Positions 29,949 through 39,155 of a stretch of DNA of 64,000 bases are shown piece after piece. This DNA is from Mycolicibacterium flavescens. Its GTDB lineage: Bacteria; Actinomycetota; Actinomycetes; Mycobacteriales; Mycobacteriaceae. The position numbers and the translations under genes were made by a program. The DNA is taken from assembly GCF_001722335.1 (NCBI RefSeq), contig NZ_MIHA01000002.1, forward strand, positions 338,274-402,273, in the 5' to 3' direction. Within the stretch, counting starts at the first letter, position 1. Every line of letters starts with the position of its first letter. Below the pieces are notes generated by a model, which saw only the letters and a program-made list of their open reading frames with translations, made no database searches and had not been told where the DNA came from.

Positions 29949-31775
29949 TCAGGCCGCGTGGCCGCCGGGTGGTGAGGGTCCGCCGGGATGGTCGGCGGGG
30001 TCAGGTGGTGGGGCAGTCGGTTCGGCGTCGCGATGGCGCCCGTCGGCGGACACGGCCGGTTCTGCGGCCACGCCCGGTTGGTCGATGGACTCGGCCGGTT
30101 CTGCGGCCGCGCCCGGTTGGTGGGTGGACTCGGCCGGTTCCGCGGCCACTCCGGGTTCCTCGGCAAGGTCGGTCGGCGCCGGGCGCACCTCGGCATACCG
30201 GTCATCCCCGTCAGCGGACACGGCCGGTTCTGCGGCCACTCCGGGTTCATCGGCAGGGTCGGTCGGCGCTGGGCGCATCTCGGCATACCGGTCATCCCCG
30301 TCGACGGGATCTGCGCGGTCCGCGTCGGCGGCGCCTGCCGGGGGTGTGGTGGTGTCGGTTTGGAGGTGGCGGTTTCGTTTGGCCGCTTCGGCGGCCGGGT
30401 CGAAGGGTTCCTCGTCGTCGTCGGGGCGTAGGAGCAGTTCGGGGCGGTGGTGGTAGTTGAGGCGGGCCTGGCCGGTGTCCAGCGGGGGTGGGGGGAGCCA
30501 TTCCACATCGTGGCGTTGGCTCATCCTCGTGGTCCAGCCGCCGTCGTTGTTGACGCTGCGGTTATCGGGCCCACAGGCCAGGCCGAGCTCATCGACGTTG
30601 GTTTGGCCGCCGTGGGTCCAGTCGTCGATGACGTGATGAGCTTGGCACCCGTAAGCGCCGACGGTGCAGCCAGGTTTGGTGCAGCCCCCGTCGCGGGCGA
30701 TCAGCATGATCCGCTGCGCGCGGCTGGCGACGCGCTTGGCGCGGTAGAGGTTCAGTGCTGAGCCGGTGGCCCGGTCGAACACCGCCAGATAGTGGCGAGC
30801 GTGAGCGGCCATGCGCACCACATCATCGATCGGCACCACGCTGCCCCCACCGGTGGTGCCGATCCCGGCACGCGATTCCAGATCCTGCAGGGTGGTGCGG
30901 ATGATGACCGAGACCGGCAGCCCGTTGAGTTGGCCCAGATCCCCACTCATCAACGCGATCCGCCCGACGGCCAGCAGCGCGTCATGCTGGCGCTGGGACA
31001 GGCTGCGGTGATCGTTGTCGATCTGGGCCTGCGAGGGCGTGCCCGACACGCAGGGTTCCTCGTCGGCGGGGTTGCACATACCGGGAGCGGCGAACTTGGC
31101 GAACAACACCTCCCAAACCGCCCACGCTTCCGGGGTCATGGTGGCGCGCAGCTCGACCATCCCGTCGGCGCCCTGTTTGGACTTGGTCACGCTGCGTTTG
31201 CGGGCGCGTTCGGCCTCATCCGGGGCCGGGCCGTCCTGATCCATCAGAAACAACCGCAACGTGGCGGTGTCTTGCACCGCGCTGGGTCCGGCGGTGGCCG
31301 CACAACGCACCAGATCCAGTTCCAAGCTCTCGCGGGTCGCGGTGTCGACAAACCCGGGCACCTTGTTCATCGCCTTGCGGATGATGTCCACATGCTCGGC
31401 GGTGATCAACCCATGGGCCTGAGCCGCCGCGGTGGCCGGCAGACGCGGCGCCAGCGCCTGCCCAGACAATGCTTGGCGCGGGGCCAGCAGCTCAGCCTCG
31501 GTCAGGCGCCGGTTGGCCTCACTGGTCGAGATGCGCCACCGCACCGACAACACTTCCCGCCACGATTTGGCGCCCATCTGCGCCGGGGTGGTCTCGGTCT
31601 GCAGGCGCGCCAACGCGCGGTGCCCGATCGCGGGCAGGCGGCACTTCACCGTTTCCAGCTCATCGAGAACGGCGATCAGTTCCGGGGCGGTCGACAGGTC
31701 GAAATCGCAGGCCGCCAACCGGTCAACCGCGGCGCGCAACCCGGCCATCGCGTCCTGCGACTCCGTCCCCGACAT
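29949..31775 (-). CDS. DUF222/HNH endonuclease protein (13E12 repeat family)
   Basis: A 608-residue member of the mycobacterial 13E12 family. The N-terminal DUF222 domain (about 10-330) is followed by an HNH nuclease domain with CTKPGCTVGAYGCQAHHVIDDW and the later CGPDNRSVNNDGGW. The family is multicopy in mycobacteria and associated with prophage-like insertion sites; its biochemical role is unclear. The last 150 residues are low-complexity repeats (AAEPAVSADGDDRYAE units). The ATG at 31775 lies 4 bases beyond a LexA-type box; a start at 31790 would place the box inside the gene. Confidence 0.9.
   Translation of the reverse strand: MSGTESQDAMAGLRAAVDRLAACDFDLSTAPELIAVLDELETVKCRLPAIGHRALARLQTETTPAQMGAKSWREVLSVRWRISTSEANRRLTEAELLAPRQALSGQALAPRLPATAAAQAHGLITAEHVDIIRKAMNKVPGFVDTATRESLELDLVRCAATAGPSAVQDTATLRLFLMDQDGPAPDEAERARKRSVTKSKQGADGMVELRATMTPEAWAVWEVLFAKFAAPGMCNPADEEPCVSGTPSQAQIDNDHRSLSQRQHDALLAVGRIALMSGDLGQLNGLPVSVIIRTTLQDLESRAGIGTTGGGSVVPIDDVVRMAAHARHYLAVFDRATGSALNLYRAKRVASRAQRIMLIARDGGCTKPGCTVGAYGCQAHHVIDDWTHGGQTNVDELGLACGPDNRSVNNDGGWTTRMSQRHDVEWLPPPPLDTGQARLNYHHRPELLLRPDDDEEPFDPAAEAAKRNRHLQTDTTTPPAGAADADRADPVDGDDRYAEMRPAPTDPADEPGVAAEPAVSADGDDRYAEVRPAPTDLAEEPGVAAEPAESTHQPGAAAEPAESIDQPGVAAEPAVSADGRHRDAEPTAPPPDPADHPGGPSPPGGHAA
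30053..30330. repeat. In-frame tandem repeats in the HNH gene tail
   Basis: The motif CGGCCGGTTC/T recurs at 30053, 30092 and 30131 (39-base period, 13 codons) and again at 30221. A larger 90-base unit beginning CCACTCCGGGTTC at 30146 repeats at 30236 with few changes. All periods are multiples of 3, so the coding frame is kept and the repeats expand the protein tail. Confidence 0.85.
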
Positions 31776-31778
31776 ACT

Positions 31779-31794
31779 TCGAACATACATTCGA
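31779..31794. promoter_or_regulatory. LexA (SOS) box of the 13E12-family gene
   Basis: TCGAACATACATTCGA matches the mycobacterial SOS box TCGAAC-N4-GTTCGA with one mismatch. It sits 4 bases upstream of the preferred ATG. SOS boxes ahead of 13E12-family genes are known in M. tuberculosis. Confidence 0.83.
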
Positions 31795-31887
31795 GGTCTG
31801 ACAAGTGGGGTGGAAGCGGCGCGAGGCTGTGGATCAACTCCCACTTGGGGATAAACCCCGGCCCTCGAAAGGTTGAGACGAGTGCTG

Positions 31888-34800
31888 TCAGCGCGGTTTG
31901 GCCAACGGGAACGGCAGCGTCTCGCGGATGCTGCGGCCGGTGATCAGCATGACGACGCGATCGACGCCCATGCCCAGCCCGCCCGTCGGCGGCATCGCGT
32001 ACTCCATCGCCTGCAGGAAATCCTCGTCCAGTTCCATCGCCTCCGGGTCACCGCCGGCCGCAAGCAGCGACTGTTCCTGTAACCGACGGCGCTGCTCGAC
32101 CGGATCGGTCAATTCGCTGTAGGCGGTCCCGAGTTCGACGCCCCAGGCCACCAGGTCCCAGCGTTCGGCGACGCCGGGGATGCTGCGGTGCGGCCGCGTC
32201 AGTGGCGACACCGACGTCGGGAAGTCCTTGTAGAACGTCGGTTCCTCGGTGCGGTCCTCGACAAGCCGCTCGTACAGTTCGAGCACCACCGCCCCGGTGT
32301 CCCAGTGGTTCAGATAGGGGATGCCGGCGGCGTCGCACAGCCTGCGCAACGCCGGAAGCTCGGTCTCGGGGCCGATCTGCTCGCCCAGCGCCTCGGACAC
32401 CGCGCCGTGCACGGTCTTGACCGTCCACTGCCCGGAAATGTCGACCGGTTCGAGCGTGCCGTCGTCGCGCGGACGCAGGAACACGTGCGCGCCGTTGGCG
32501 GCCTGCGCCGCATTCTGAATCAACTCGCGGCAGCCGTCGATCCACACGTGGTAGTCCGCGTGGGCCTGGTAGGCCTCCAGCAGCGTGAACTCCGGGTTGT
32601 GGCTGAAATCGACGCCCTCGTTGCGGAACGCGCGGCCGAGCTCGAAAACCCGCTCCACCCCGCCGACACAGAGTCGCTTGAGGTACAGCTCGGGGGCGAT
32701 CCGCAGGTACAGGTCGAGATCGTAGGCGTTGATGTGGGTGAGGAACGGCCGTGCGTTGGCGCCGCCGTGGATCTGCTGCAGTATCGGCGTTTCGACCTCG
32801 AGAAAACCCTTGCCCACCAACGTTTCCCGGATGGCGTGCAGGACACCGCTGCGCGCCCTGATCAGGTCACGGGCATCGGTGTTGATCGCCAGGTCGACGT
32901 AGCGGGCGCGCACCCGCGCCTCCTGATCGGTCAACCCCTTCCACTTGTCCGGCAGCGGGCGCAGGCACTTGCCGATCAGCCGCCAGCTCCGCACCAGCAG
33001 CGATCGGGTGCCTTTCTTGCTGTAGCCCATCGTGCCGGACACCTCGATCAGGTCACCGAGGTCGATGGCGCGTGTGAAATCGGCCGTCGTCCCGGAATCG
33101 AGCACCGAATTGTCCAGCAGCAGTTGCACATCGCCCGACCAGTCGCGCAGCTGCGCGAACAGCACCCCGCCGTAGTCCCGGTTGCGCAGCACCCGGCCGG
33201 CAACCGTCACCGGTACGTCGTCGCCGGCCTCGACGGCCTGCGCGACGGTGTGTGACGGCGGCCTGCCCACCGGGTAGGCATCGATCCCGTTGTCCTGCAG
33301 GGCCTTCAATTTGGCCATTCGTACCCGGACCTGCTCGGGCAGGCGGGTTTCCTCCTCGTCGGGCAGATCGGCCTGCAACCCCGCCATGTCGGGCGCGGTA
33401 CCGTCGTGGTGCAGCACACCGCTGTCGATCAGGTTCTGCGGCACCGCGCTGTGATGGCCAGTGTGGGGCTGCTGATGACGCCGCGAGAACGGCAGCACCA
33501 GAAACCCTTCGGCGATCACGGAGGCCACCCCGACGCGCGGCACCAGGCGGGCATCCTCGTAGCAGGCGTAGCGCGGCACCCACTCCGGCTGGTACTTCAT
33601 GTTCGAGCGGTACAGCGTCTCGAGCTGCCACCACCGGGAGAAGAACACCAGCAGGCTGCGCCACACCCGCGCCACCGGACCGGCCCCCAACTGGGCGCCC
33701 TGCTCGAACGCCGACCGGAACATCGCGAAGTTCAACGAGATTCGCGTGACACCGATGTCCTCGGCCTGCATGCACAGCTCGCTGACCATCAGCTCGATGG
33801 TGCCGTTCGGCGACTGCGGCGAGCGGCGCATCAAATCGAGAGAGACGCCGTTGGTGCCCCACGGCACCAGCGACAGCATCGCCACCACCTGGCCGTCCGA
33901 GTCCTGAACCGCCTCGACCAGAAGACAATCCCCGTCGGCCGGGTCACCGAGACGACCGAGCGCCATCGAGAAGCCGCGTTCGTCGTCGGTGTCGCGCCAC
34001 GCCTCGGCGCGCGCGATCACCTCGGCCATCTCCTCGGCGCTCAACTCGCGGTGCCTGCGGATCCGCGCCGCCGCCCCCGCGCGCCGGGCCCGCGTCACGG
34101 CCTGGCGGACCGCCCGCATGTCCGGACCGGACAGGCGGAACGTGTCCGGATGCAGAATGGCCTCGTCGCCGAGCTGCAGCGCGTTCAGTCCGGCCTCCCG
34201 AAACGCTTGCGCCCCTGCCGAACTCGCGCCCATCACACCCGGCGCCCAGCCGTAGGCCTGACACAGCGCCAGCCACGCCTCGATTGCGGCGGCCCACGCC
34301 TTCGGATCCCCGACGGGGTCACCGCTGGCCAGGCAGACGCCTACCTCCACCCGGTAGGTGATCGCGGCACGGCCGTTGGGCGCGAACACGACCGCCTTGT
34401 CGCGGCGGGTGGCGAAGTAGCCGAGCGAGTCGTTCTTGCCGAACAGTTCCAGCAGACCGCGGATCGCCGACTCGTCCTCGCCGGTGAGCGCGTTCTCGGC
34501 GCGCTGAGACTGGAACAGCACGACGGCCGCGACCATCAGCGCCAGCGCCCCGAACAGCCCGAGCAACGCGTTGACCAGTACGTGCGGATGCCCGGAGAAG
34601 TTCGACGCGTCCGCGCCGGCGAACGCGCCGACCCGGTTCAGTGCGTAGAAGAACCGGTCGCCGCGGGCCAGCGAGCCGGGAAACAGTTCCAGCAGGCCCC
34701 AACCGATCAGCGTGCCGACCGTCATCCCGGCCACCAGCACGACGGCGGCTTTGAGCAGCGCGCCGCGGCGTACTTTCGCCCAGAACTCGCCGCGGGCCAG

Positions 34801-35214
34801 CAGCAGGAACAGGATGGCCGCCAGATGGAAGGCAAGGCCGATCACCTCGCCGAGCTCTTCGCCCACCGTCTCCTCGCCGCTGACCAGCCCGGCGATGTTC
34901 CAGCCGGCGGCGCCGACCATGTAGCCGATCAGGATCCACCACGCGATGCGTTTGCGGGCGGCGAGCGCGGCGGCCAGCAGCGCCAGCACGAATGCCCACG
35001 CGAAGCTGGTGTCGGGGAAGTTGAAGATGTAGTCGTTGACGAACTCGCGCGGAACCCGGATGACCGCCCGGACGAACGGCGAGACGCTGGCGAGCAGCGA
35101 CAGTGTGGCGATGACGCCGACCGTCCAGCCGGCCGCGGCGGGAACCCACCATGCGTATCGGGAGGACGTGCCGTGGGGTACCGGAGTCCGAGCGGTCGGG
35201 CTGCTGACGGTCAT
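31888..35214 (-). CDS. lysX: Bifunctional lysyltransferase/lysyl-tRNA synthetase LysX
   Basis: A 1108-residue fusion that makes Lys-tRNA and transfers lysine to phosphatidylglycerol, giving a cationic membrane lipid that resists antimicrobial peptides. Residues 1-240 hold about seven TM segments (MprF-like). Residues 250-590 form the GNAT-like phosphatidylglycerol lysyltransferase domain ([28 protein letters not shown]). From about 620 an OB-fold anticodon domain ([24 protein letters not shown]) leads into a class II lysyl-tRNA synthetase core ([23 protein letters not shown] and [12 protein letters not shown]). The size and layout match mycobacterial LysX. Confidence 0.96.
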   Translation of the reverse strand: MTVSSPTARTPVPHGTSSRYAWWVPAAAGWTVGVIATLSLLASVSPFVRAVIRVPREFVNDYIFNFPDTSFAWAFVLALLAAALAARKRIAWWILIGYMVGAAGWNIAGLVSGEETVGEELGEVIGLAFHLAAILFLLLARGEFWAKVRRGALLKAAVVLVAGMTVGTLIGWGLLELFPGSLARGDRFFYALNRVGAFAGADASNFSGHPHVLVNALLGLFGALALMVAAVVLFQSQRAENALTGEDESAIRGLLELFGKNDSLGYFATRRDKAVVFAPNGRAAITYRVEVGVCLASGDPVGDPKAWAAAIEAWLALCQAYGWAPGVMGASSAGAQAFREAGLNALQLGDEAILHPDTFRLSGPDMRAVRQAVTRARRAGAAARIRRHRELSAEEMAEVIARAEAWRDTDDERGFSMALGRLGDPADGDCLLVEAVQDSDGQVVAMLSLVPWGTNGVSLDLMRRSPQSPNGTIELMVSELCMQAEDIGVTRISLNFAMFRSAFEQGAQLGAGPVARVWRSLLVFFSRWWQLETLYRSNMKYQPEWVPRYACYEDARLVPRVGVASVIAEGFLVLPFSRRHQQPHTGHHSAVPQNLIDSGVLHHDGTAPDMAGLQADLPDEEETRLPEQVRVRMAKLKALQDNGIDAYPVGRPPSHTVAQAVEAGDDVPVTVAGRVLRNRDYGGVLFAQLRDWSGDVQLLLDNSVLDSGTTADFTRAIDLGDLIEVSGTMGYSKKGTRSLLVRSWRLIGKCLRPLPDKWKGLTDQEARVRARYVDLAINTDARDLIRARSGVLHAIRETLVGKGFLEVETPILQQIHGGANARPFLTHINAYDLDLYLRIAPELYLKRLCVGGVERVFELGRAFRNEGVDFSHNPEFTLLEAYQAHADYHVWIDGCRELIQNAAQAANGAHVFLRPRDDGTLEPVDISGQWTVKTVHGAVSEALGEQIGPETELPALRRLCDAAGIPYLNHWDTGAVVLELYERLVEDRTEEPTFYKDFPTSVSPLTRPHRSIPGVAERWDLVAWGVELGTAYSELTDPVEQRRRLQEQSLLAAGGDPEAMELDEDFLQAMEYAMPPTGGLGMGVDRVVMLITGRSIRETLPFPLAKPR

Positions 35215-35273
35215 AGGCCGCGAGGATATTCGCTCGAGCGGTCAATTTGGTGCGATGACCCGCGGAAATCGGT

Positions 35274-35609
35274 TTACCAGACGGGGCCGGTGAGTTTCTC
35301 GCCGGGACCGTGGCCCGGCTCGTCGGGGGCGGCGCTGGCTTCCCGGAACGCCAGCTGCAGGGTCTTGAGTCCGTCGCGCACCGGGCCGGCGTGCGGGCCG
35401 AGGTACTCCGCGGACGCGGTCACCAGCCCGGCCAGCGCGGTGATCAGGCGGCGCGCCTCGTCGAGGTCGCGGTGCGGGCTGTCCTCCGGGTTCTCCGCCG
35501 ACAGGCCGAGCTTCTCCGCCGCCGCGCTCATCAGCATCACCGCCGACCGCGTGATCACTTCGACGGCCGGGATGTCGGCCAGCTCGCGGATGTTAGGAGT
35601 ATCGGTCAT
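35274..35609 (-). CDS. DUF1844 family protein
   Basis: A 111-residue protein of the DUF1844 group, with the core DIPAVEVITRSAVMLMSAAAEKLGL followed by DLDEARRLITALAGLVTAS. The family is a small helical protein of unknown role, usually encoded beside infC in actinobacteria, as here. The ATG at 35609 was chosen; its promoter region abuts that of infC on the other strand. The C-terminus is flexible and charged. Confidence 0.85.
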   Translation of the reverse strand: MTDTPNIRELADIPAVEVITRSAVMLMSAAAEKLGLSAENPEDSPHRDLDEARRLITALAGLVTASAEYLGPHAGPVRDGLKTLQLAFREASAAPDEPGHGPGEKLTGPVW

Positions 35610-35621
35610 GCCTGCTAGACT
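35593..35621 (+). promoter_or_regulatory. Candidate promoter of the infC operon
   Basis: TAGACT (35616-35621) fits a mycobacterial -10 box; TTAGGA (35593-35598), 17 bases upstream, is a weak -35. Transcription from about 35628 would give a leader of roughly 210 bases before infC, containing three hairpins. Confidence 0.5.
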
Positions 35622-35719
35622 GGCATGCGCGACCGTCCCGGCATCCGCCAGGGACAGCAAGTGGAGTCCCACTCCCACCGTTGGCCACAGGATTCGTCCG
35701 CAGGCTCAGCGGTCCGGTC

Positions 35720-35791
35720 ACAGGCATCCTATGCCTGTCCTGGTCGGCTTGGGCCCTGCTTTGAGCAGGGCTTTTCTGTTCGACGAACAGA
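35720..35791 (+). promoter_or_regulatory. Structured infC leader with terminator-like attenuator
   Basis: Three perfect hairpins occur in a row: 35720-35727/35731-35738 (8 bp, CCT loop), 35753-35760/35764-35771 (8 bp, TTG loop, followed by TTTT) and 35775-35781/35785-35791 (7 bp). The middle one looks like an intrinsic terminator about 65 bases before infC, so it may act as an attenuator for infC-rpmI-rplT. Confidence 0.65.
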
Positions 35792-35847
35792 GCGCTGACG
35801 GTGTGGGCCTCCTGGAAGACAACAGTAGGAGGGCCCATCAGCACTGA
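35731..35847 (+). CDS. Possible upstream ORF overlapping the infC start
   Basis: A 38-codon frame ([20 protein letters not shown] at its start) runs through two of the leader hairpins and stops 11 bases inside infC, in another frame. Its codons contain the infC ribosome-binding site (AGGAGGG). It could couple infC translation to leader translation, but it has no good ribosome-binding site of its own. Confidence 0.35.
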   Translation: MPVLVGLGPALSRAFLFDEQSADGVGLLEDNSRRAHQH

Positions 35848-36424
35848 GACCCGCGTCAACGAGCGCATTCGCGTACCTGAAGTCCGCCTGATCGGACCGG
35901 GCGGTGAGCAGGTAGGGATTGTGCGCATCGAAGATGCACTCCGCGTCGCCGCGGATGCCGATCTCGATCTCGTCGAAGTAGCACCGGACGCCAAGCCGCC
36001 GGTCTGCAAGATCATGGACTTCGGAAAGTTCAAATACGAGACGGCTCAGAAGGCACGCGAGTCTCGCAAGAACCAGCAGCAGACCGTCGTCAAGGAGCAG
36101 AAGCTCCGTCCCAAGATCGACCCGCACGACTACGAGACCAAAAAGGGTCACGTGATCCGCTTCCTCGAAGCCGGGTCCAAGGTCAAGGTGACGATCATGT
36201 TCCGCGGCCGCGAGCAGTCGCGACCGGAACTGGGATTCCGGCTCCTGCAACGGCTGGGCGCCGACGTCGCCGATTACGGCTTCGTCGAGACGTCCGCCAA
36301 ACAGGACGGCCGCAACATGACGATGGTGCTGGCACCGCACCGCGGCGCGAAGACTCGCGCCAAGGCGGCGCAGCAGGCCGAGGCCCCGGCGGGGCCGGCC
36401 CCAGAACCTGACAACTCGAACTGA
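35837..36424 (+). CDS. infC: Translation initiation factor IF-3 (ATC start codon)
   Basis: IF-3 prevents premature subunit joining and checks the start codon-anticodon match. The 195-residue protein has the N-domain ([21 protein letters not shown]), the linker [11 protein letters not shown] and the C-domain ([18 protein letters not shown]). The start is taken as ATC at 35837, preceded by AGGAGGG; homologues begin [12 protein letters not shown] or [11 protein letters not shown]. In E. coli, infC starts with ATT, letting IF-3 repress its own translation; the ATC here fits the same autoregulation. First gene of infC-rpmI-rplT. Confidence 0.95.
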   Translation: MSTETRVNERIRVPEVRLIGPGGEQVGIVRIEDALRVAADADLDLVEVAPDAKPPVCKIMDFGKFKYETAQKARESRKNQQQTVVKEQKLRPKIDPHDYETKKGHVIRFLEAGSKVKVTIMFRGREQSRPELGFRLLQRLGADVADYGFVETSAKQDGRNMTMVLAPHRGAKTRAKAAQQAEAPAGPAPEPDNSN

Positions 36425-36454
36425 CCCACCCCTCGCAAGAAACTGAGGACACTT

Positions 36455-36649
36455 ATGCCCAAGGCGAAGACCCACAGCGGCGCATCGAAGCGGTTCCGGC
36501 GCACCGGAACCGGAAAGATCGTGCGCCAGAAGGCGAACCGTCGCCACCTGCTCGAGCACAAGCCGAGCAAGCGGACCCGGCGTCTCGACGGGCGCACCGT
36601 CGTGTCGGCCAACGACAACGCCCGCATCACCAAGATGCTCAACGGCTGA
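36455..36649 (+). CDS. rpmI: 50S ribosomal protein L35
   Basis: A 64-residue, very basic protein with the L35 signature [20 protein letters not shown] and the tail LNG. It binds 23S rRNA in the large subunit. It lies 30 bases after infC and 42 before rplT, the standard operon order. Confidence 0.97.
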   Translation: MPKAKTHSGASKRFRRTGTGKIVRQKANRRHLLEHKPSKRTRRLDGRTVVSANDNARITKMLNG

Positions 36650-36691
36650 CCGACTCACACCCGTACGACCTGAACCAAGAAGGAATTTGCC

Positions 36692-37081
36692 ATGGCACGC
36701 GTCAAGCGCGCAGTCAACGCACAGAAGAAGCGGCGCACGATCCTCAAGGCCTCGAAGGGCTATCGCGGCCAGCGGTCACGCCTGTACCGCAAGGCCAAAG
36801 AGCAGCAGCTGCATTCGCTCAACTACGCCTTCCGGGACCGGCGCGCCCGCAAGGGGGAGTTCCGCAAGCTGTGGATCTCGCGGATCAACGCCGCCGCCCG
36901 CGCCAACGACATCACCTACAACCGGTTGATCCAGGGCCTGAAGCTGGCCGGGGTCGAGGTGGACCGCAAGAACCTGGCCGAGATCGCGGTCAGCGACCCG
37001 GACGCCTTCACCGCGCTGGTCGAGGTCGCCAAGGGTGCGCTGCCCGCTGACGTCAACGCGCAGTCCGACGAGGCTGCCTGA
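36692..37081 (+). CDS. rplT: 50S ribosomal protein L20
   Basis: A 129-residue basic protein with the L20 pattern [35 protein letters not shown] and [21 protein letters not shown]. It is needed early in 50S assembly; in some bacteria L20 represses this operon through the infC leader, which is relevant to the hairpins seen here. Preceded by AGGAATT. The stop overlaps a potential CTG start of the next gene. Confidence 0.97.
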   Translation: MARVKRAVNAQKKRRTILKASKGYRGQRSRLYRKAKEQQLHSLNYAFRDRRARKGEFRKLWISRINAAARANDITYNRLIQGLKLAGVEVDRKNLAEIAVSDPDAFTALVEVAKGALPADVNAQSDEAA

Positions 37082-37104
37082 CGCTCACCGAACGCTCCGC
37101 ACGC

Positions 37105-37863
37105 GTGGCCGCTGCGGTCAAGCTGCAGCGCCACACAGGACGACGCCGCGCCGCGCGCTTCCTCGCCGAGGGTCCCAACCTCGTCGAGGCGGCGCTGCGG
37201 CGCGGACTCGTATCCGAGGTCTTCGCCACCGAGGCGGCACTGGACCGGTTCGGCGCGATGCTCACCGAGGCGCCGGTGCACCTGGTCACTGAGCGGGCCG
37301 CGAAAGCGTTGTCCGACACCGTGACCCCGGTCGGGCTGGTCGCGGTGTGCACGATGCCGCAGACGTCGGTCGCCGACGTGCTGGCGGCCTCGCCGCGCCT
37401 GGTGGCGGTGGCGGTGGAGATCTCCGAGCCGGGCAACGCCGGCACCCTGATCCGGGTGGCCGACGCGATGGGCGCGGACGCGGTGGTGCTGGCCGGACAC
37501 AGCGTCGACCCGTACAACGGCAAGTGCCTGCGTGCGTCGGCGGGCAGCATCTTCTCGATTCCCGTTGTCTCCGAGCTGGATTCCGCTTCCGCAGTCACAG
37601 CGCTGAGCGCAGCCGGGCTGCAGGTGCTGGCCACGACGATCGACGGCGAGGTGTCGCTCGACGACGTCGGGCTGGCGGCGCCCACGGCATGGCTGTTCGG
37701 CCCCGAGGCGCACGGCCTGCCCGCCGAGTTGGCGCGACAGGCGTCGCACCGGGTGCACATCCCGATGCCCGGCCACGCCGAGAGCCTCAACGTGGCCTCG
37801 GCCGCCGCGATCTGCCTGTATCAGAGCGCCCGCGCCATGCGCATCTCCCGAGCGGCCACTTAA
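37105..37863 (+). CDS. tsnR: TrmH/SpoU-family RNA 2'-O-methyltransferase
   Basis: A 252-residue SPOUT methyltransferase that would methylate a ribose in rRNA or tRNA using SAM. It shows the three SPOUT motifs: EISEPGNAGTLIRVADAMGAD (motif 1), WLFGPEAHGLP (motif 2) and IPMPGHAESLNVASAAAICLYQ (motif 3). Homologues normally begin LTERSARVAAAVKL, and those residues are encoded just upstream of the GTG at 37105 with CTG (37078) as the only possible start, overlapping the rplT stop. The true protein may therefore be nine residues longer. It follows rplT directly, probably in the same transcript. Confidence 0.92.
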   Translation: MAAAVKLQRHTGRRRAARFLAEGPNLVEAALRRGLVSEVFATEAALDRFGAMLTEAPVHLVTERAAKALSDTVTPVGLVAVCTMPQTSVADVLAASPRLVAVAVEISEPGNAGTLIRVADAMGADAVVLAGHSVDPYNGKCLRASAGSIFSIPVVSELDSASAVTALSAAGLQVLATTIDGEVSLDDVGLAAPTAWLFGPEAHGLPAELARQASHRVHIPMPGHAESLNVASAAAICLYQSARAMRISRAAT

Positions 37864-37918
37864 GGCGCACAGATCGCGAATCCGCGCGCCATAACTGGCC
37901 ACTCGGCGGGAGACGGCC

Positions 37919-39151
37919 TCAGTCGCTGAGCAGTCCCCGCGCCACATGGGTGATCTGCACCTCGTTGCTGCCGGCGTAGATCATCAGCGACTTGGCGTCA
38001 CGGGCCAACTGCTCGACGCGGTACTCGGTCATGTAGCCGTTGCCGCCGAACAACTGCACCGCGTCCATCGCGACGTCGGTGGCGGCCTGCGAGCAGTACC
38101 ACTTGATCGCCGAAGCCTCCGGAAGCGAGATCGCCACACCGTTCTGCGCGGCTTCGATCACCCGGAACAGGATGTTGCGCACGTTCATTCGCGCGACCTC
38201 CATGTTCGCGAGCTTGAGCTGGATCAGCTGGAACTGGCCGATCTCCTGGCCCCACAGCTTGCGGGTCTTGGCGTAGTCGACCGACAGGCGCAGGCATTCC
38301 TCGATCACGCCCAGCGACATCGCGGCCACCCCGATCCGCTCGGCGGAGAAGTTCGACCGGGCGCTGGCCCGGCCGTCGCCGGCGGAGTTGTCCTCGGTCT
38401 CACCGAGCAGTCGGTCGCGGCCCAGCCGCACGTTGTTGAAGAACAGTTCACCGGTGCGCGAGCTGTGAATCCCCATCTTGCGGAACGGCTGCGACTGCAC
38501 GAAGCCGTCCATGCCGCGGTCCAGCACGAACGTCAGCACCTTGCGGTCGCGTTTGTCGACACCGGGCTCGTCGAGCTTGGCGTAAACCACGACGACGTCG
38601 GCGTCGGGACCGTTGGTGATGAACGTCTTCTGCCCGTTGAGGATGTAGTCGTCGCCGTCGCGGACGACGTAGGACTTCATGCCGCCGAACGCATCCGAGC
38701 CAGAATCCGGTTCGGTGATCGCCCAGGCGCCGATCTTGTCGTAGGTCACCAGGTCGGGCAGCCAACGCTCCTGCTGTGCCAGCGTGCCGCGGCCCATGAT
38801 CGTCGGCACGGTCAGGCCCAGGCTGACGCCCATCCCGGTGACGATGCCCATCGACACCCGGCACAGTTCGCTGACCACGACGAAACCCATGCCGCCGGAG
38901 CCGTCGCCGAACATCCCGCCGCCACCGCCGGAGGACTTCGACTCGCCGCCGTCGCGCAGCCGGGCCAACCGCTTGTTGAGCGACTCACGGGCCATGTCGG
39001 CGATGCCGAACGTCGCGAACAGCTTGCGGATGATGGGGTAGGGCTCCATCTCGCCGCTTTCCAGCGCGTCGACGTGCGGACGGATTTCCTTGTCGACGAA
39101 CTCGCGCACCGCATCGCGCACCGCGAGATCGACATCAGACCAATCGAGCAT
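37919..39151 (-). CDS. Acyl-CoA dehydrogenase
   Basis: A 410-residue FAD enzyme oxidising acyl-CoA to enoyl-CoA. It has the middle-domain signatures WAITEPDSGSDAFG and NGQKTFITNGPDADV, RIGVAAMSLG, and the C-terminal QLFGGNGYMTEYRVEQLARDAK with IYAGSNEVQ. An unusual Gly/Ser-rich insertion (SKSSGGGGGMFGDGSGGMG, about residues 70-90) occurs in the N-terminal domain. It lies 4 bases after the MpaB-type oxygenase gene on the same strand, so the two form an operon. Confidence 0.94.
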   Translation of the reverse strand: MLDWSDVDLAVRDAVREFVDKEIRPHVDALESGEMEPYPIIRKLFATFGIADMARESLNKRLARLRDGGESKSSGGGGGMFGDGSGGMGFVVVSELCRVSMGIVTGMGVSLGLTVPTIMGRGTLAQQERWLPDLVTYDKIGAWAITEPDSGSDAFGGMKSYVVRDGDDYILNGQKTFITNGPDADVVVVYAKLDEPGVDKRDRKVLTFVLDRGMDGFVQSQPFRKMGIHSSRTGELFFNNVRLGRDRLLGETEDNSAGDGRASARSNFSAERIGVAAMSLGVIEECLRLSVDYAKTRKLWGQEIGQFQLIQLKLANMEVARMNVRNILFRVIEAAQNGVAISLPEASAIKWYCSQAATDVAMDAVQLFGGNGYMTEYRVEQLARDAKSLMIYAGSNEVQITHVARGLLSD

Positions 39152-39155
39152 CCCC

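Noticed and set aside
30053..30330. Regular repeats that could suggest a CRISPR array
   Set aside because: The repeats are directly adjacent, have no unique spacers, keep a period divisible by 3 and lie in frame inside the HNH gene tail, so they are protein-coding tandem repeats.
33406..35847. An 813-codon plus-strand open frame opposite lysX
   Set aside because: It is the mirror of the lysX coding strand in GC-rich DNA; composition is His/Arg/Gln-rich with no domains, and lysX is certain. Only its last 38 codons, beyond lysX, were considered as a possible uORF.
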